64,000 nucleotides of DNA from Pseudomonas putida (lineage in GTDB: Bacteria > Pseudomonadota > Gammaproteobacteria > Pseudomonadales > Pseudomonadaceae). The stretch covers positions 1,364,001 to 1,428,000 of the forward strand of contig CP124529.1 of NCBI GenBank assembly GCA_029953615.1, read 5' to 3'. Positions 1 through 8,095 of the stretch are shown piece by piece (the stretch's first letter is position 1; each line of letters opens with the position of its first letter). The position numbers and the translations under genes were made by a program. The notes under the pieces are model-generated. The model saw nothing but the letters and a program-made list of their open reading frames with translations. It was not told where the DNA came from and searched no databases.

Positions 1-2031
1 CACTTGCGCATCGGTGAAGGCGTAGCTGCCGATCAGGCTCCAGCGCTCACTCAGCTGGCCGGTCAGGTCCAGCTCGACGCCACGTGAGCTGACCTCACCA
101 GCATTGCTGTACACCGTTTCGCGCGTACTGTTATCAAAGTTGGATACGAGCACGTTGCGCTTGGTGATATCGAACAACGCCAAAGTACCCGTAATGCGGC
201 CCGGTATGTCGAGCTTGGCGCCCAGCTCCCAGGACTTGCCCTCCTCTGGCGCCACCGACGAGTCGAGGACCACATTGCCGACCAGCGGCGCGATAGTCGA
301 GTTGGGCTTGAACGACTCGCTATAGCTGCCATAAAACGACAGCTGGTCGTCCACCTTGTAGACGATACCTGCATGCGGCACCCACGCCTGACCACTGATG
401 TCGGTGTTGGCCTTGAACGGGCGGCCACGGCCAGCATACTGGTCGAACTGCTGGAAGCGCGCACCGGCCACCAGGATCCAATGATCGTCCAGGTGCAGTG
501 CGTCCTGAACAAACAGTGCATCGGTGCGCAGCTTGTCGGTCTGGTCGCTGTCACTAGCTTTTACGGTGGTGCCCTCCACTTCCTGACCGTAGACCGGGTT
601 TACATAGCTGAAGGCTGATTGTGGGGTCTGCCGAATCATGTCACCGCGGAAAATCTTGCGGTCCTCATGATCGACACCGAACAGCAGGTCGTTCTGCATC
701 CCCGCCAGTTGCACATTACCGGCCAGGCTAAGCGTGGCGAACTGGTCACGGCTCATGGCGTTGTGGGTGCCGTCGATGCTGCGCGACAGCGTGCCGCTTT
801 TTTCATTCACGCCGGTCACCCGCACCTGGCTGGCATCATAGGTTTCGCGGTTGAAGCTGTAGCCGAAGTGCAGCTTCCATTCATCGGCCAGCTGGTGGTC
901 GACCTCCAGGCGGTACAGGTCGGAACGCCCTTCCATGTCGTTGAACGGCTCGTCCAGGCGCCGCGTGGCCGGGATGTCCAGCGGGTGGCCGTTGCTGCCG
1001 AACGCCGTGCCACGGTCGAAGGGATAGAGAAATTCGCGGTGCTCGTAAGCCAGCACTACCTGGGTGTCTTCGCCCAGCCAGGCCAGCGACGGCGCCACCA
1101 GCGATTCGCGGTGCACGCCAAAGTTGCGCCAGTAGTCCTCATCTTCGTGATCGACGATCAGGCGATAGGCGAAGTTGCTGTCGCCCAGCGCACCGGTGCT
1201 GTCGAGCCCGCCACCGCTGCCGTTCTTGCCGCTGCCGTAGGTGGACCCGCGCACGGTCAGGGCGTTGTACTGCGCCAGTTGTGGGCGCTTGCTGACCACG
1301 TTGATCACCCCGCCCGGATCCTGGATGCCGTACAGCAGCGAGGCCGGGCCCTTGAGCACTTCGACGCGCTCGGTGCTGGCATTGAGGTTGCGGCCCTGCA
1401 CGACGGGCATGCCATCGCGCATGATCGAGCCGTCGCGGTTGTCGCCGAAGCCGCGCTTCATCACCGTGTCGGAGGTGCCGCCAAAGTTGTTGCCCTGAGT
1501 GATGCCGCTGACGTTGGCCAGGGCGTCGTCGAGGTTGCGCGGGGCCTGGTCACGGATGACCTGGGCCGGTACCACGTTGATTGCCTGGGGAATGTCCTGG
1601 CTCGGGCCCTGCCCGCGCATGATCGAGGCGGTAGCCGGGGGCTGGTAGCTGTAGTCGTCCAGTTGCGAGCTCACGGTGGTGGCCTGGAGGTTGAGGGCGC
1701 CGGAGGTGTCCACCGCTTCGAGGGTGAAAGTGCGTGCATCGACGCGGCGCCAGGCCAGCCCGGTCGTGCCCAGCAGCTGTTGCAGGGCCTGCTCGGCGCT
1801 GAACCTGCCGTTCAGCGCCGGCGCCGGCACGCCGGGCAGTTCCAGGGTGTAGACGACACCCTGGCCGGTGGTGCGGCTGAAGGCGTTGAGTGCCTGGGCC
1901 AGGGGTTGCGCCGGCTGGGCGAAGGCGTACGCCTGCTGTTGCTCGGCGGCGCAGGCCAGGGGGGAGACAGCGAGTGCCGGGAGCGCGGAAAGGCCTAGCC
2001 AGAGGGGGACACAACGCGGGGTGAACTTCAT
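1..2031 (-). CDS. TonB-dependent siderophore receptor with N-terminal signalling domain (3' end off window)
   Basis: Outer-membrane ferric-siderophore transporter of the FpvA/FecA transducer type. 677 codons are visible from the ATG at 2031 without a stop; the C-terminal end of the barrel lies beyond base 1. A signal peptide (about residues 1-29, ending ACAA) is followed by an STN secretin/TonB short N-terminal domain (about 35-105; QPLAQALNAFSRTTG), then the plug (about 130-245, with QAINVVPAQVIRDQ and the family-typical YGIQDPGGVINVVSKRP) and beta-barrel strands. The STN domain is what contacts a FecR-type anti-sigma factor, and fecR/fecI lie just upstream on the same strand. A REP pair sits between fecR and this gene, so it probably has its own promoter, presumably recognised by the neighbouring ECF sigma factor. 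The siderophore cannot be read from sequence. Confidence 0.93.
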   Translation of the reverse strand, partial: MKFTPRCVPLWLGLSALPALAVSPLACAAEQQQAYAFAQPAQPLAQALNAFSRTTGQGVVYTLELPGVPAPALNGRFSAEQALQQLLGTTGLAWRRVDARTFTLEAVDTSGALNLQATTVSSQLDDYSYQPPATASIMRGQGPSQDIPQAINVVPAQVIRDQAPRNLDDALANVSGITQGNNFGGTSDTVMKRGFGDNRDGSIMRDGMPVVQGRNLNASTERVEVLKGPASLLYGIQDPGGVINVVSKRPQLAQYNALTVRGSTYGSGKNGSGGGLDSTGALGDSNFAYRLIVDHEDEDYWRNFGVHRESLVAPSLAWLGEDTQVVLAYEHREFLYPFDRGTAFGSNGHPLDIPATRRLDEPFNDMEGRSDLYRLEVDHQLADEWKLHFGYSFNRETYDASQVRVTGVNEKSGTLSRSIDGTHNAMSRDQFATLSLAGNVQLAGMQNDLLFGVDHEDRKIFRGDMIRQTPQSAFSYVNPVYGQEVEGTTVKASDSDQTDKLRTDALFVQDALHLDDHWILVAGARFQQFDQYAGRGRPFKANTDISGQAWVPHAGIVYKVDDQLSFYGSYSESFKPNSTIAPLVGNVVLDSSVAPEEGKSWELGAKLDIPGRITGTLALFDITKRNVLVSNFDNSTRETVYSNAGEVSSRGVELDLTGQLSERWSLIGSYAFTDAQV

Positions 2032-2138
2032 GGACGCTGACCTGTGAGAGGGATATGACTGCGAATGAATCGCACTTCCACTCATTACACGGATGCCACG
2101 TCCTGTTACCTCACCCGTTGCCTGAAAAATTTTTGCTG

Positions 2139-2240
2139 TGCCGGCCTCTTCGCGGGCTTGCCCGCTCCCACAGGGACTGCACAAGTTTTGAATCCGGTGC
2201 AGTACCTGTGGGAGCGGGCAAGCCCGCGAAGAGGCCCGCA
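2139..2240. repeat. REP inverted pair
   Basis: Two facing copies of the P. putida-type REP (CCTCTTCGCGGGCTTGCCCG then CCCACAGG) separated by about 30 bases. Lies between the fecR stop and the receptor start, where it could attenuate or stabilise a polycistronic transcript. Confidence 0.9.
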
Positions 2241-2247
2241 AAGGCGA

Positions 2248-3229
2248 CTACCGGATCAGGGTCAACCGCCCCAGCACGGTCTGCCGCGAAAAGCCCATTA
2301 CCTTGCCCAGCGAATCCAGCGCAAGCAACGGCTCGGCCACGGGGAAACTGCCACTGACCTTGCGCTGCCCCAGTTCACCATCGAGCAACAGGATGCGCCC
2401 CGGGTAATAGCGCGCCAAGTCCTCGACCACCTGCGCCAGCGGCACCTGGTAATAATTCAGCCAGCCCTGGCGCCAGGCCAGGCGGTTGTCGCTGTCCACC
2501 GATTGAGTATCACCGACCTGGCCTGCGGAGTATGTCACCTGCTGATTGGCCGTCAGTTCACGCGCCAAGGCGCCCTGCGACGGGCGCACCGCCACACGCC
2601 CGCTGCGCACCGTGACCTCGGCGCCCTCGCCCTGCTCGCGTACCTCGAACTGGGTACCGAGCACCCGCACCTCGCCACCACCCGCTTCGACCAGGAACGG
2701 CTCGCCGGTATGGGTGACCTGAAAGAACGCCGCGCCATGTAGTAGCCGCACACGACGCTCGCCGTGGGCGAAATCGACCGCAATTGCACTGGCCGCATCA
2801 AGTGTCACTTGCGACTGGTCGGCCAAGGTCACCTGGCGAACGTGCCTGGCACTGCTGTAATCCGATCGCAAGTCCTGCAACCAGTAACCCGGATGCCAGC
2901 CACCAGCAGCGCCGACGGCCAGCACCATGCAGGCCGCCATCGCCAGCGCTGCTCCCCGCCACCAAGCGCCACGGGCCGGCGGCCTGGCCAATCGCATCAA
3001 GGTAACGTTGCAGGGCTTCCTTTTCTTCAGCGGCCAGCAGCGCCGCCGGAGCGGCGCTGCTCTGCCACAGCACCTTGGCCTGGTCATAGGCCACACGGTG
3101 CCCAGGGTCGGCCAGCAGCCAGCGCTTGAACGCCGCTCCCTCAGCCTGCGCGGGCTGCTCGTTGATCCGGCTGAGCCATTGCAGCGCGGCCCGGGACTGC
3201 GCCTCGGTGATCGGCGGTAATCGGCTCAT
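2248..3229 (-). pseudogene. fecR: FecR-type anti-sigma factor, broken by a +1 frameshift
   Basis: Inner-membrane regulator that relays receptor occupancy to the FecI-type sigma factor. The N-terminal cytoplasmic part (MSRLPPITEAQSRAALQWLS, with RWLLADPGHRVAYDQA, typical DUF4880) reads in one frame from 3229. The single membrane segment (RGAALAMAACMVLAVGAAGG) and the periplasmic FecR domain (QVTLADQSQVTLDAASAIAV and onward) read in another, down to the stop at 2248. The switch needs one extra base between about 2960 and 3005; reading GGCC near 2986-2989 as GCC gives a smooth ALQRYLDAIARPPARGAWW. Removing one base gives 326 aa, a normal FecR length. The start overlaps the fecI stop (ATGA). If the insertion is real, surface signalling through this receptor is lost or altered; a sequencing error is as likely. 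Confidence 0.85.
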
Positions 3230-3801
3230 CGACGGGCGCTCCCTGGCCGGCGTGGGGTGGACGCGGGCTCGGCAACACTCGCCTTGCACGCTTCGAGGGC
3301 GCGCATCATATGCTTTTCCACAGCGCTCTGGGACAGTTGCATGGCCTTGGCGATCTCACCGTACTTGCAGCCGTGGATACGGTTGAGCAGGAAGATCTGC
3401 CGGGTACGTTCAGGCAAGGCGCGCAAGGCAGCCTCGATGCGCTGCAAGTCGTGGTCTACCTCCACGGCCTGCTCCGGTGCCTGGGCCATGGCCGCGTCAT
3501 CCAGCGGCAGCACTGCTTCGGCCGCACGTTCGCGGCTGCCTTCACTACGCAAGTGGTCGATGGCCAGGTTGCCGGCACAACGCAGCAGGTAAGTGTCCAG
3601 CGCCTCGACCTTGACCTCGGGCCGGCGCCAGAAGCGCAGGAACAGCTCCTGCACCAGGTCCGATGCCGTGGCCCGGCAGCCGACCCGGCGGCTCACCAGT
3701 GCCTCCATGCGGGCCCGCTGAGCCTGGAACACCTGGACGAAGCGCGCACGCCCGCCGCCGCTTTCGGCATCCGCCTCGATCATGTCGCCCGGCTCGCTCA
3801 C
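3226..3801 (-). CDS. fecI: FecI-type ECF sigma factor
   Basis: Extracytoplasmic-function sigma factor of the iron-starvation group, 191 aa. Region 2 is seen at about residues 45-85 (DLVQELFLRFWRRP, then YLLRCAGNLAIDHLRSE), and region 4 with its helix-turn-helix at about 125-170 (LPERTRQIFLLNRIHG, then YGEIAKAMQLSQSAVEKHM). It sits in the order DUF3325, fecI, fecR, TonB receptor, the standard cell-surface signalling arrangement, and its stop overlaps the fecR start by 4 bases. It is expected to transcribe the receptor gene once FecR releases it, and to be held low by Fur when iron is abundant. The start at 3801 is 4 bases from the DUF3325 stop, implying translational coupling; a later Met (MIEADAESG) is also possible. 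Confidence 0.92.
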   Translation of the reverse strand: MSEPGDMIEADAESGGGRARFVQVFQAQRARMEALVSRRVGCRATASDLVQELFLRFWRRPEVKVEALDTYLLRCAGNLAIDHLRSEGSRERAAEAVLPLDDAAMAQAPEQAVEVDHDLQRIEAALRALPERTRQIFLLNRIHGCKYGEIAKAMQLSQSAVEKHMMRALEACKASVAEPASTPRRPGSARR

Positions 3802-3805
3802 CGGT

Positions 3806-4132
3806 TCACTCGGCGAACACGGCCAGCAACGGCCCCAGCACCACGCTGGCGGCGGCCAGGCCCAGCAACAGGCGGGGCTGGTAGGGCAGGCCGAACACCC
3901 ACAGGGTCACCCCGGCCATCAGCACGGCGGTCCACTCCACCAGGCCATGGGCCCAGCCCCGCAGCTGTATACTGAACACCAGCGACAGCACCAGCAGCAG
4001 CCAGCCGACGCTGCGCAACAGACGCGACTGCCCGTGGCGCGGCTTGCGCCCGAGCAGGTCGACGAAGTGTTTTTCCATGGCCAGGCACAGGGCAACGAAG
4101 CCGGCGTAAGCGATCAGTGCATTACCCAGCAT
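3806..4132 (-). CDS. DUF3325 family small membrane protein
   Basis: 108-aa inner-membrane protein with three to four hydrophobic segments (for example ALIAYAGFVALCLAM, LLRSVGWLLLVLSLVFSI, WTAVLMAGVTLWVFGL and LLLGLAAASVVLGPLLAVF). DUF3325 proteins commonly sit beside PepSY and DUF3649 membrane proteins in TonB/siderophore loci; their biochemical role is unknown. The start codon overlaps the PepSY stop (TGATG) and the stop is 4 bases from fecI, so the four small genes form one tightly coupled operon. A helper role in periplasmic or inner-membrane handling of iron-siderophore is inferred from context only. Confidence 0.85.
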   Translation of the reverse strand: MLGNALIAYAGFVALCLAMEKHFVDLLGRKPRHGQSRLLRSVGWLLLVLSLVFSIQLRGWAHGLVEWTAVLMAGVTLWVFGLPYQPRLLLGLAAASVVLGPLLAVFAE

Positions 4133-5709
4133 CAGCTCGCCCCCGCCGTTTGAGTGCTTGGCTTCTTTGCTGCACGAGAGGCGCGCTTGGCCATTGGCTT
4201 TGGGCTGCGCAACATCTTGCCGGCCAGCCAGGCCAGGAACAGGCCAGTGCCCAGCGCGGTCAGGTCGAAGCCGGCCATGGCCCAGTCACCCGCCTGCAGC
4301 GAATGGTTCAGGCCCTGGCCGGTGGTCAGGCCATTGAGCAGCGGCAGCAAGGCAAAGGCCAGCGCGCCCAGCGCCAGTTGCTCGCCCCACGCCCGGCGCC
4401 CGCTGCGCAGCATGGCGTGTACCAGCGACAGGCCCCAGGCGGTGAAGAAAGCATTGACCTCCCAGTCGGCTCGGCCTTCGACACCCGTCGGGATCAGGCG
4501 GTTGGCCCAGAAGAAGCCCGCCACGGCCAGCAGCAGACCGCTCATGCTGGCGATATTCAGCACTTCGACCAGGCGCAGTTCGCCCGGCAGGCGTTCGCTC
4601 CCGGCATGCTTGAGCTGGCGTTTGCCCAGCCACATCACCAGCCCGGTGCCGATCACCGCAGTACCGGCCAAGCCAAAGAAGAAGTACAGCCAGCGCAGCC
4701 AAGGCCCGGCGAAGTTGCCCATGTGCAGGCCGGCAAAGCTGAAGGCGGCCATCATTACACCGCTTTCCGGCTTGCCCTGGCTCAGCAGCGCACCGCTGGC
4801 ACCATCGAAGGTCCAGTTGGCGCTGCGCCGATAGGCCACATGGTCGGCCGCGGACTGGGTGAAAGTGACGCGGGCATTGCTGTCGCCGGCATTTTCCACC
4901 TGGATACGGCCGATACGCGCGCCCGGTTGCAGGCCCTGCACCTTGGCGTACAGGCTTGGCAACGGTACCAGCGGCGCGGCCACATGGGCCGCCTTGGGCG
5001 CATCGTTACGGCCGAACAAGTCGTTGAAGTACTTGCCGGTGTCATTGCCATAGCCGGCCATGATGCCCGCCGGCATCACCATGTACATGAACAGCACCAG
5101 GCTGCTGTAACTGATCATCAGGTGGAACGGCAGCACCAGCACGCCGATGGCGTTGTGCCCGTCCAGCCACGAGCGCTGGCCCTTGCCGGGGCGGAAGGTG
5201 AAGAACTCCTTGAAGAACTTCTTGTGGGTGATGATGCCGGTGACCAGCCCCAGCAGCATGATCAAGGCACAGAACGTCGACAGCCAGCGGCCGAAGGGGT
5301 ATGGCATCTGCAGCTGGAAGTGGAACCGGTAAAAGAACTCGCCACCGCGACTGTCGCGAGCCTCTACCGGCTGGCCGGTCTGGGTATCGAGCGTTTTGCT
5401 GGCGAAGCCGCGCGGCCCGCCATTGGGGTCGCGATAGCCCACGCTCAAGGCGGCCTCGCGTGCGTTGGGCATGCGGATCAGCCAGGTGCCCGAGTGCCCG
5501 GCGTTGTCCTGCAGGTAGCGCTGGGCCACCTCCAGGCTATGGGCCGGGTCCAGCGCATGGCGGTGCACTTCTGGCTGCGACCAATGGGTGATTTCTTCCT
5601 TGAAATACGACAGCGTGCCGGTGAGGAAGATGGCGAACAACAGCCAGCCGAAGATCAGGCCGGTCCAGGTGTGCAGCCAGGCCATTGCCTGGCGGAAGCC
5701 TTCTTTCAT
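4132..5709 (-). CDS. PepSY-domain membrane protein, probable ferric-siderophore reductase type
   Basis: 525-aa inner-membrane protein of the PepSY-associated TM family (FoxB/PiuB/FpvG-like). TM1 is MAWLHTWTGLIFGWLLFAIF with an early His, a large periplasmic PepSY region follows (about 45-190), and a second His-bearing helix group (LPFHLMISYSSLVLFM, GLHMGNFAGPWLRWLYFFF) resembles haem or quinone-binding helices. Established members reduce or help release iron from siderophores in the periplasm. Start chosen at 5709 because it overlaps the upstream DUF3649 stop (ATGA); a longer in-frame extension to 5811 lies inside DUF3649 and is unlikely. The C-terminus (MAKRASRAAKKPSTQTAG) is basic and cytoplasmic. 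Co-transcribed with the sigma/anti-sigma pair. Confidence 0.9.
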   Translation of the reverse strand: MKEGFRQAMAWLHTWTGLIFGWLLFAIFLTGTLSYFKEEITHWSQPEVHRHALDPAHSLEVAQRYLQDNAGHSGTWLIRMPNAREAALSVGYRDPNGGPRGFASKTLDTQTGQPVEARDSRGGEFFYRFHFQLQMPYPFGRWLSTFCALIMLLGLVTGIITHKKFFKEFFTFRPGKGQRSWLDGHNAIGVLVLPFHLMISYSSLVLFMYMVMPAGIMAGYGNDTGKYFNDLFGRNDAPKAAHVAAPLVPLPSLYAKVQGLQPGARIGRIQVENAGDSNARVTFTQSAADHVAYRRSANWTFDGASGALLSQGKPESGVMMAAFSFAGLHMGNFAGPWLRWLYFFFGLAGTAVIGTGLVMWLGKRQLKHAGSERLPGELRLVEVLNIASMSGLLLAVAGFFWANRLIPTGVEGRADWEVNAFFTAWGLSLVHAMLRSGRRAWGEQLALGALAFALLPLLNGLTTGQGLNHSLQAGDWAMAGFDLTALGTGLFLAWLAGKMLRSPKPMAKRASRAAKKPSTQTAGAS

Positions 5710-6011
5710 GGGGTTTTCATCCAGTAGGCCAACCCGCTGATCACCCCCAGCAGCACGCTTGGCGCCAGCACACCCAGCCATGCGCGCAAAGCGCTGCGGC
5801 AGGCGAAGCACCAGATGAACGCCAGCAGGTAGAAGACGAATGACAGCAGCAGGCCAGTGAGCGTCGCATCAACCCGTGGCAGCGGCGCTACCAGAGCAAT
5901 GCAGACGCTGGCCGCGGACGCCAGCACGTAGCCGCCCAGCAGCGCGGCCAGGCTGCGTGAGGTCACGGCCAGGCGATAGCTAGGCGAGAGGCCGGCGTTT
6001 TTGCGCGTCAT
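5706..6011 (-). CDS. DUF3649 family small membrane protein
   Basis: 101 aa with three predicted membrane spans (AALLGGYVLASAASVCIALV, LTGLLLSFVFYLLAFIWCF, WLGVLAPSVLLGVISGLAYW). First gene of the iron operon; DUF3649, PepSY and DUF3325 recur together next to FecI/FecR/TonB receptors. Function unknown; it may be a small subunit of the PepSY reductase complex (inference). A Fur-like site lies 30-55 bases upstream of its start. Confidence 0.85.
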   Translation of the reverse strand: MTRKNAGLSPSYRLAVTSRSLAALLGGYVLASAASVCIALVAPLPRVDATLTGLLLSFVFYLLAFIWCFACRSALRAWLGVLAPSVLLGVISGLAYWMKTP

Positions 6012-6040
6012 GGCGAAGGTCCGGGCGTTTACGGGCCTGC

Positions 6041-6066
6041 AATAATAATGATTTCAATTCTCATAA
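6041..6066. promoter_or_regulatory. putative Fur box
   Basis: AATAATAATGATTTCAATTC followed by TCATAA resembles the Fur consensus GATAATGATAATCATTATC (AATGAT and ATTCTCAT blocks). It lies directly upstream of the DUF3649-PepSY-DUF3325-fecI-fecR operon, the expected place for Fur repression. Confidence 0.7.
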
Positions 6067-6243
6067 GCAAAGACTGAGCGATGTGCCGCCTGTCGCCCAG
6101 AATGCAACAAGAAATTTATTTTCAAAAAGGGCTTGAATTCGTTTCGCCGTTGCCTGACCTTAGAGTCAAGAGACGCAGAAATACCAAGGGTCTCAAAGGC
6201 CTAGGCGCGTCTCCATGCGAGCAAGCTGAATAAGGATTGAATC

Positions 6244-6591
6244 ATGCAAATCCAGGTCAACAGCAGCAACCATTTCGAAGGCAATGCCCGGCTCGACCAG
6301 TGGGTCCGCAGCACACTGCAGAACTCGCTGGAACGTTACGAGGACGACCTCACCCGCATCGAGGTTCACCTGCGCGACGAGAACGGCGCCAAGCCCGGAC
6401 CGCATGACAAACGCTGCCAGATGGAGGCTCGCCCCAAAGGCCACCAACCGATTTCCGTGACCCACACCGCCACTTCGCTGGACCAGGCGGTCGATGGTGC
6501 CGCCACCAAGCTCAACCATGCGCTGGAACACTTCTACGGCAAGCTTCGCAGCAAGCGCGGCGCCCTGGAACTGAGTGACCCGGACGCCTGA
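6244..6591 (+). CDS. HPF/RaiA-family ribosome-associated factor
   Basis: 115-aa protein with the fold signature of ribosome hibernation factors: beta-strand MQIQVNSSNHFEGNARLDQW, helix VRSTLQNSLERYEDDLTRIEV, then HLRDENGAKPGPHDKRCQME and a second helix (SLDQAVDGAATKLNHALEHF). HPF/RaiA proteins bind the 30S decoding region and inactivate or dimerise ribosomes in stationary phase. It lacks the long C-terminal extension of long HPF. It is not next to rpoN, where the main hpf of Pseudomonas sits, so it is probably a paralogue with a specialised stress role. Good start at 6244 after an AAGGA ribosome-binding sequence. A strong terminator follows the stop. Confidence 0.85.
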   Translation: MQIQVNSSNHFEGNARLDQWVRSTLQNSLERYEDDLTRIEVHLRDENGAKPGPHDKRCQMEARPKGHQPISVTHTATSLDQAVDGAATKLNHALEHFYGKLRSKRGALELSDPDA

Positions 6592-6601
6592 TCGGCAATG
6601 C

Positions 6602-6630
6602 AAAACGCCCGGCCTGATGCCGGGCGTTTT
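6602..6630 (+). terminator. Rho-independent terminator of the HPF-like gene
   Basis: Perfect 12-base stem AAAACGCCCGGC / GCCGGGCGTTTT with a 5-base loop, ending in T-rich sequence. Starts about 10 bases after the stop codon. Confidence 0.9.
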
Positions 6631-6706
6631 CGTTTGTATCGATCGGTGGCGCTGAACCAACAGGTAACTTCCCCGGTCAACTTCTGCAATCATTCACCGC
6701 AGAAGC

Positions 6707-7003
6707 ATGACCATGAACAACCCATTCGAACGAATCAGTGCTGCATTCGCCCCCGAATACCGGGTCAACCTGAGCATTGCGAACCTCGACGGCAGCATCA
6801 TGCTGACCCTTTCCGACAACGCTGGCGTGGTCGCCAAGCGCCTCATCACCCAGGCCCAGCGCAATGACCCGGTGCGCCTGCAGCGGGTGATCGACAGCAT
6901 CCGCCTGGGCCTGGCCATCGAACACAGCCAGAACCCCCTGCAGGTGCTGGCCGCGCTGACCCGTGACGCCCGCCACGAGCCGCGTCATTTCATCGCCAAC
7001 TGA
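6707..7003 (+). CDS. DUF3509 domain-containing protein
   Basis: 98-aa cytoplasmic protein recognised as DUF3509, a small family found mainly in Pseudomonas. Visible: MNNPFERISAAFAPEYRVNL, then NLDGSIMLTLSDNAGVVAKR and an amphipathic helix LQRVIDSIRLGLAIEHSQ. There are no catalytic motifs and no known function. Two Met codons two residues apart (6707, 6713) could both serve as start. It ends 3 bases from the convergent psiE stop, leaving no room for a separate terminator. Confidence 0.8.
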   Translation: MTMNNPFERISAAFAPEYRVNLSIANLDGSIMLTLSDNAGVVAKRLITQAQRNDPVRLQRVIDSIRLGLAIEHSQNPLQVLAALTRDARHEPRHFIAN

Positions 7004-7006
7004 GGG

Positions 7007-7477
7007 TTATTTGCCCTCCTCCACTTCCTTGCCGCTGGCATCCAGCACTTTGGTCGAGGGGTAGCGATACGAGGCGTAGCGCACCACCAGGATTGCGAAC
7101 GCCAGCAACAGGATGCCACCGCACACGTACAACAGCCCCGCGTCCGGCGCCTTGTGGTGCGAGACATCGCCGATCAGCAGGCGGGTCAGTGCGGTGATGG
7201 CCACGTACAGCAGGAAGCGGATCGGCATGTGGTTGGTCTTGAAGTAGATGCCGACCATCGCGCCCAGCTCCAGGTAGATGAACAGCAGCAGGATGTCATC
7301 GACACTGACCTCGCCCTTGCCGAGCATGTCCATGAACGTCACCACCGCCGCATAGGCGGTGATCGCGCCGATGCCGAACAGTGCCAGGTAGTGGAATGCC
7401 TCGACGCACAGGTTGCCCAGCGAGTCGGCCGAGCCGTGCAGGCCCTTGCGCAGCTTTTCTGCCCATTTGATGTTCAC
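7007..7477 (-). CDS. psiE: PsiE-like phosphate-starvation-inducible membrane protein
   Basis: About 156 aa with four membrane segments (FGIGAITAYAAVVTFMDML, DILLLFIYLELGAMVGIYF, IRFLLYVAITALTRLLIG, LLYVCGGILLLAFAILVV), the PsiE family pattern. Role unknown; in E. coli psiE is under PhoB and CRP. I chose the GTG at 7477 (VNIKWAEKLRKG) because GGGGAATGGA lies 6-8 bases ahead of it; an ATG at 7519 would add 14 poorly conserved residues. No clear Pho box was found. Confidence 0.85.
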   Translation of the reverse strand: MNIKWAEKLRKGLHGSADSLGNLCVEAFHYLALFGIGAITAYAAVVTFMDMLGKGEVSVDDILLLFIYLELGAMVGIYFKTNHMPIRFLLYVAITALTRLLIGDVSHHKAPDAGLLYVCGGILLLAFAILVVRYASYRYPSTKVLDASGKEVEEGK

Positions 7478-7651
7478 GATGTTCCATTCCCCGATACGTC
7501 TTGAAGGATGATGCGTCACCGGTGTGACGCTTGTGCCATGCAGTTAAAGGGCCAGGCCCCTGGCTTGGAAGGCGACCGATTGCCGCAAGGCACCTGTGTA
7601 CTAGGCTTTTGGCAGAAGAATCAGGTTGCGTGGTGGTGGCAAATGCCATTA

Positions 7652-7667
7652 CTGTATATAGATACAG
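7652..7667. promoter_or_regulatory. LexA (SOS) box
   Basis: CTGTATATAGATACAG matches the gammaproteobacterial LexA consensus CTGT-N8-ACAG with an AT-rich centre. Located 40 bases before the yebG start. Confidence 0.93.
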
Positions 7668-7707
7668 TAAATCGTGACACAACCAGCAAAAGGCATAGAG
7701 GTGATGA

Positions 7708-7971
7708 ATGGCCGTCGAAGTGGTGTACCGCAGCAGCCGCGACCCGGAGCGCTTGTTCATGGATAAGGCCGAAGCAGACCGTCACGACAAGATGCTCGAA
7801 CTGGCCGAGCGCCTGGCCGAAGTACTGCACAAGGCAGTGCCCTCGCTGACCGAACAGCAGGTCGAGGAAGCCGGTATCTACATGGCCAAGAATCGCGATG
7901 TGTTCGCCCGTGCGTTCAAGAGCCAGCCGGATGCATTGGCCGAGTTGCTCGAGGGCGGTGCAGTCGAGTGA
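7708..7971 (+). CDS. yebG: YebG family SOS-induced protein
   Basis: 87 aa, full length for YebG (MAVEVVYRSSRDPERLFMDK, then AEADRHDKMLELAERLAEVL, then EEAGIYMAKNRDVFARAFK). E. coli YebG is a DNA-damage-inducible protein of the LexA regulon with no assigned enzymatic activity. The near-perfect LexA box immediately upstream confirms SOS control here. Stands alone between psiE and a REP pair. Confidence 0.93.
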   Translation: MAVEVVYRSSRDPERLFMDKAEADRHDKMLELAERLAEVLHKAVPSLTEQQVEEAGIYMAKNRDVFARAFKSQPDALAELLEGGAVE

Positions 7972-7981
7972 TATCGACGGC

Positions 7982-8080
7982 GCCTGCTTCGCGGGTAAAC
8001 CCGCTCCCACAGGTACTCCACAGTGTTCAAGACCTGTGCGATACCTGTGGGAGCGGATTTACCCGCGAATAGGCCAGCAA
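7982..8080. repeat. REP inverted pair
   Basis: CTTCGCGGGTAAACCCGCTC facing GAGCGGATTTACCCGCGAAT. Sits between the convergent yebG and amino-acid dehydrogenase genes, where it can act as a bidirectional hairpin. Confidence 0.88.
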
Positions 8081-8095
8081 GGCCAACGTTGATTT

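Noticed and set aside
2139..2240. CRISPR-like or ORF interpretation of the repeated hairpins (peptides such as MGAGKPAKRP)
   Set aside because: The repeats are facing pairs scattered between genes, not evenly spaced direct repeats with spacers; peptides are translations of REP DNA.
4117..5727. 536-codon open frame antisense to the PepSY reductase gene
   Set aside because: Shadow frame; no domain, and the minus-strand gene has coupled overlaps with its neighbours.
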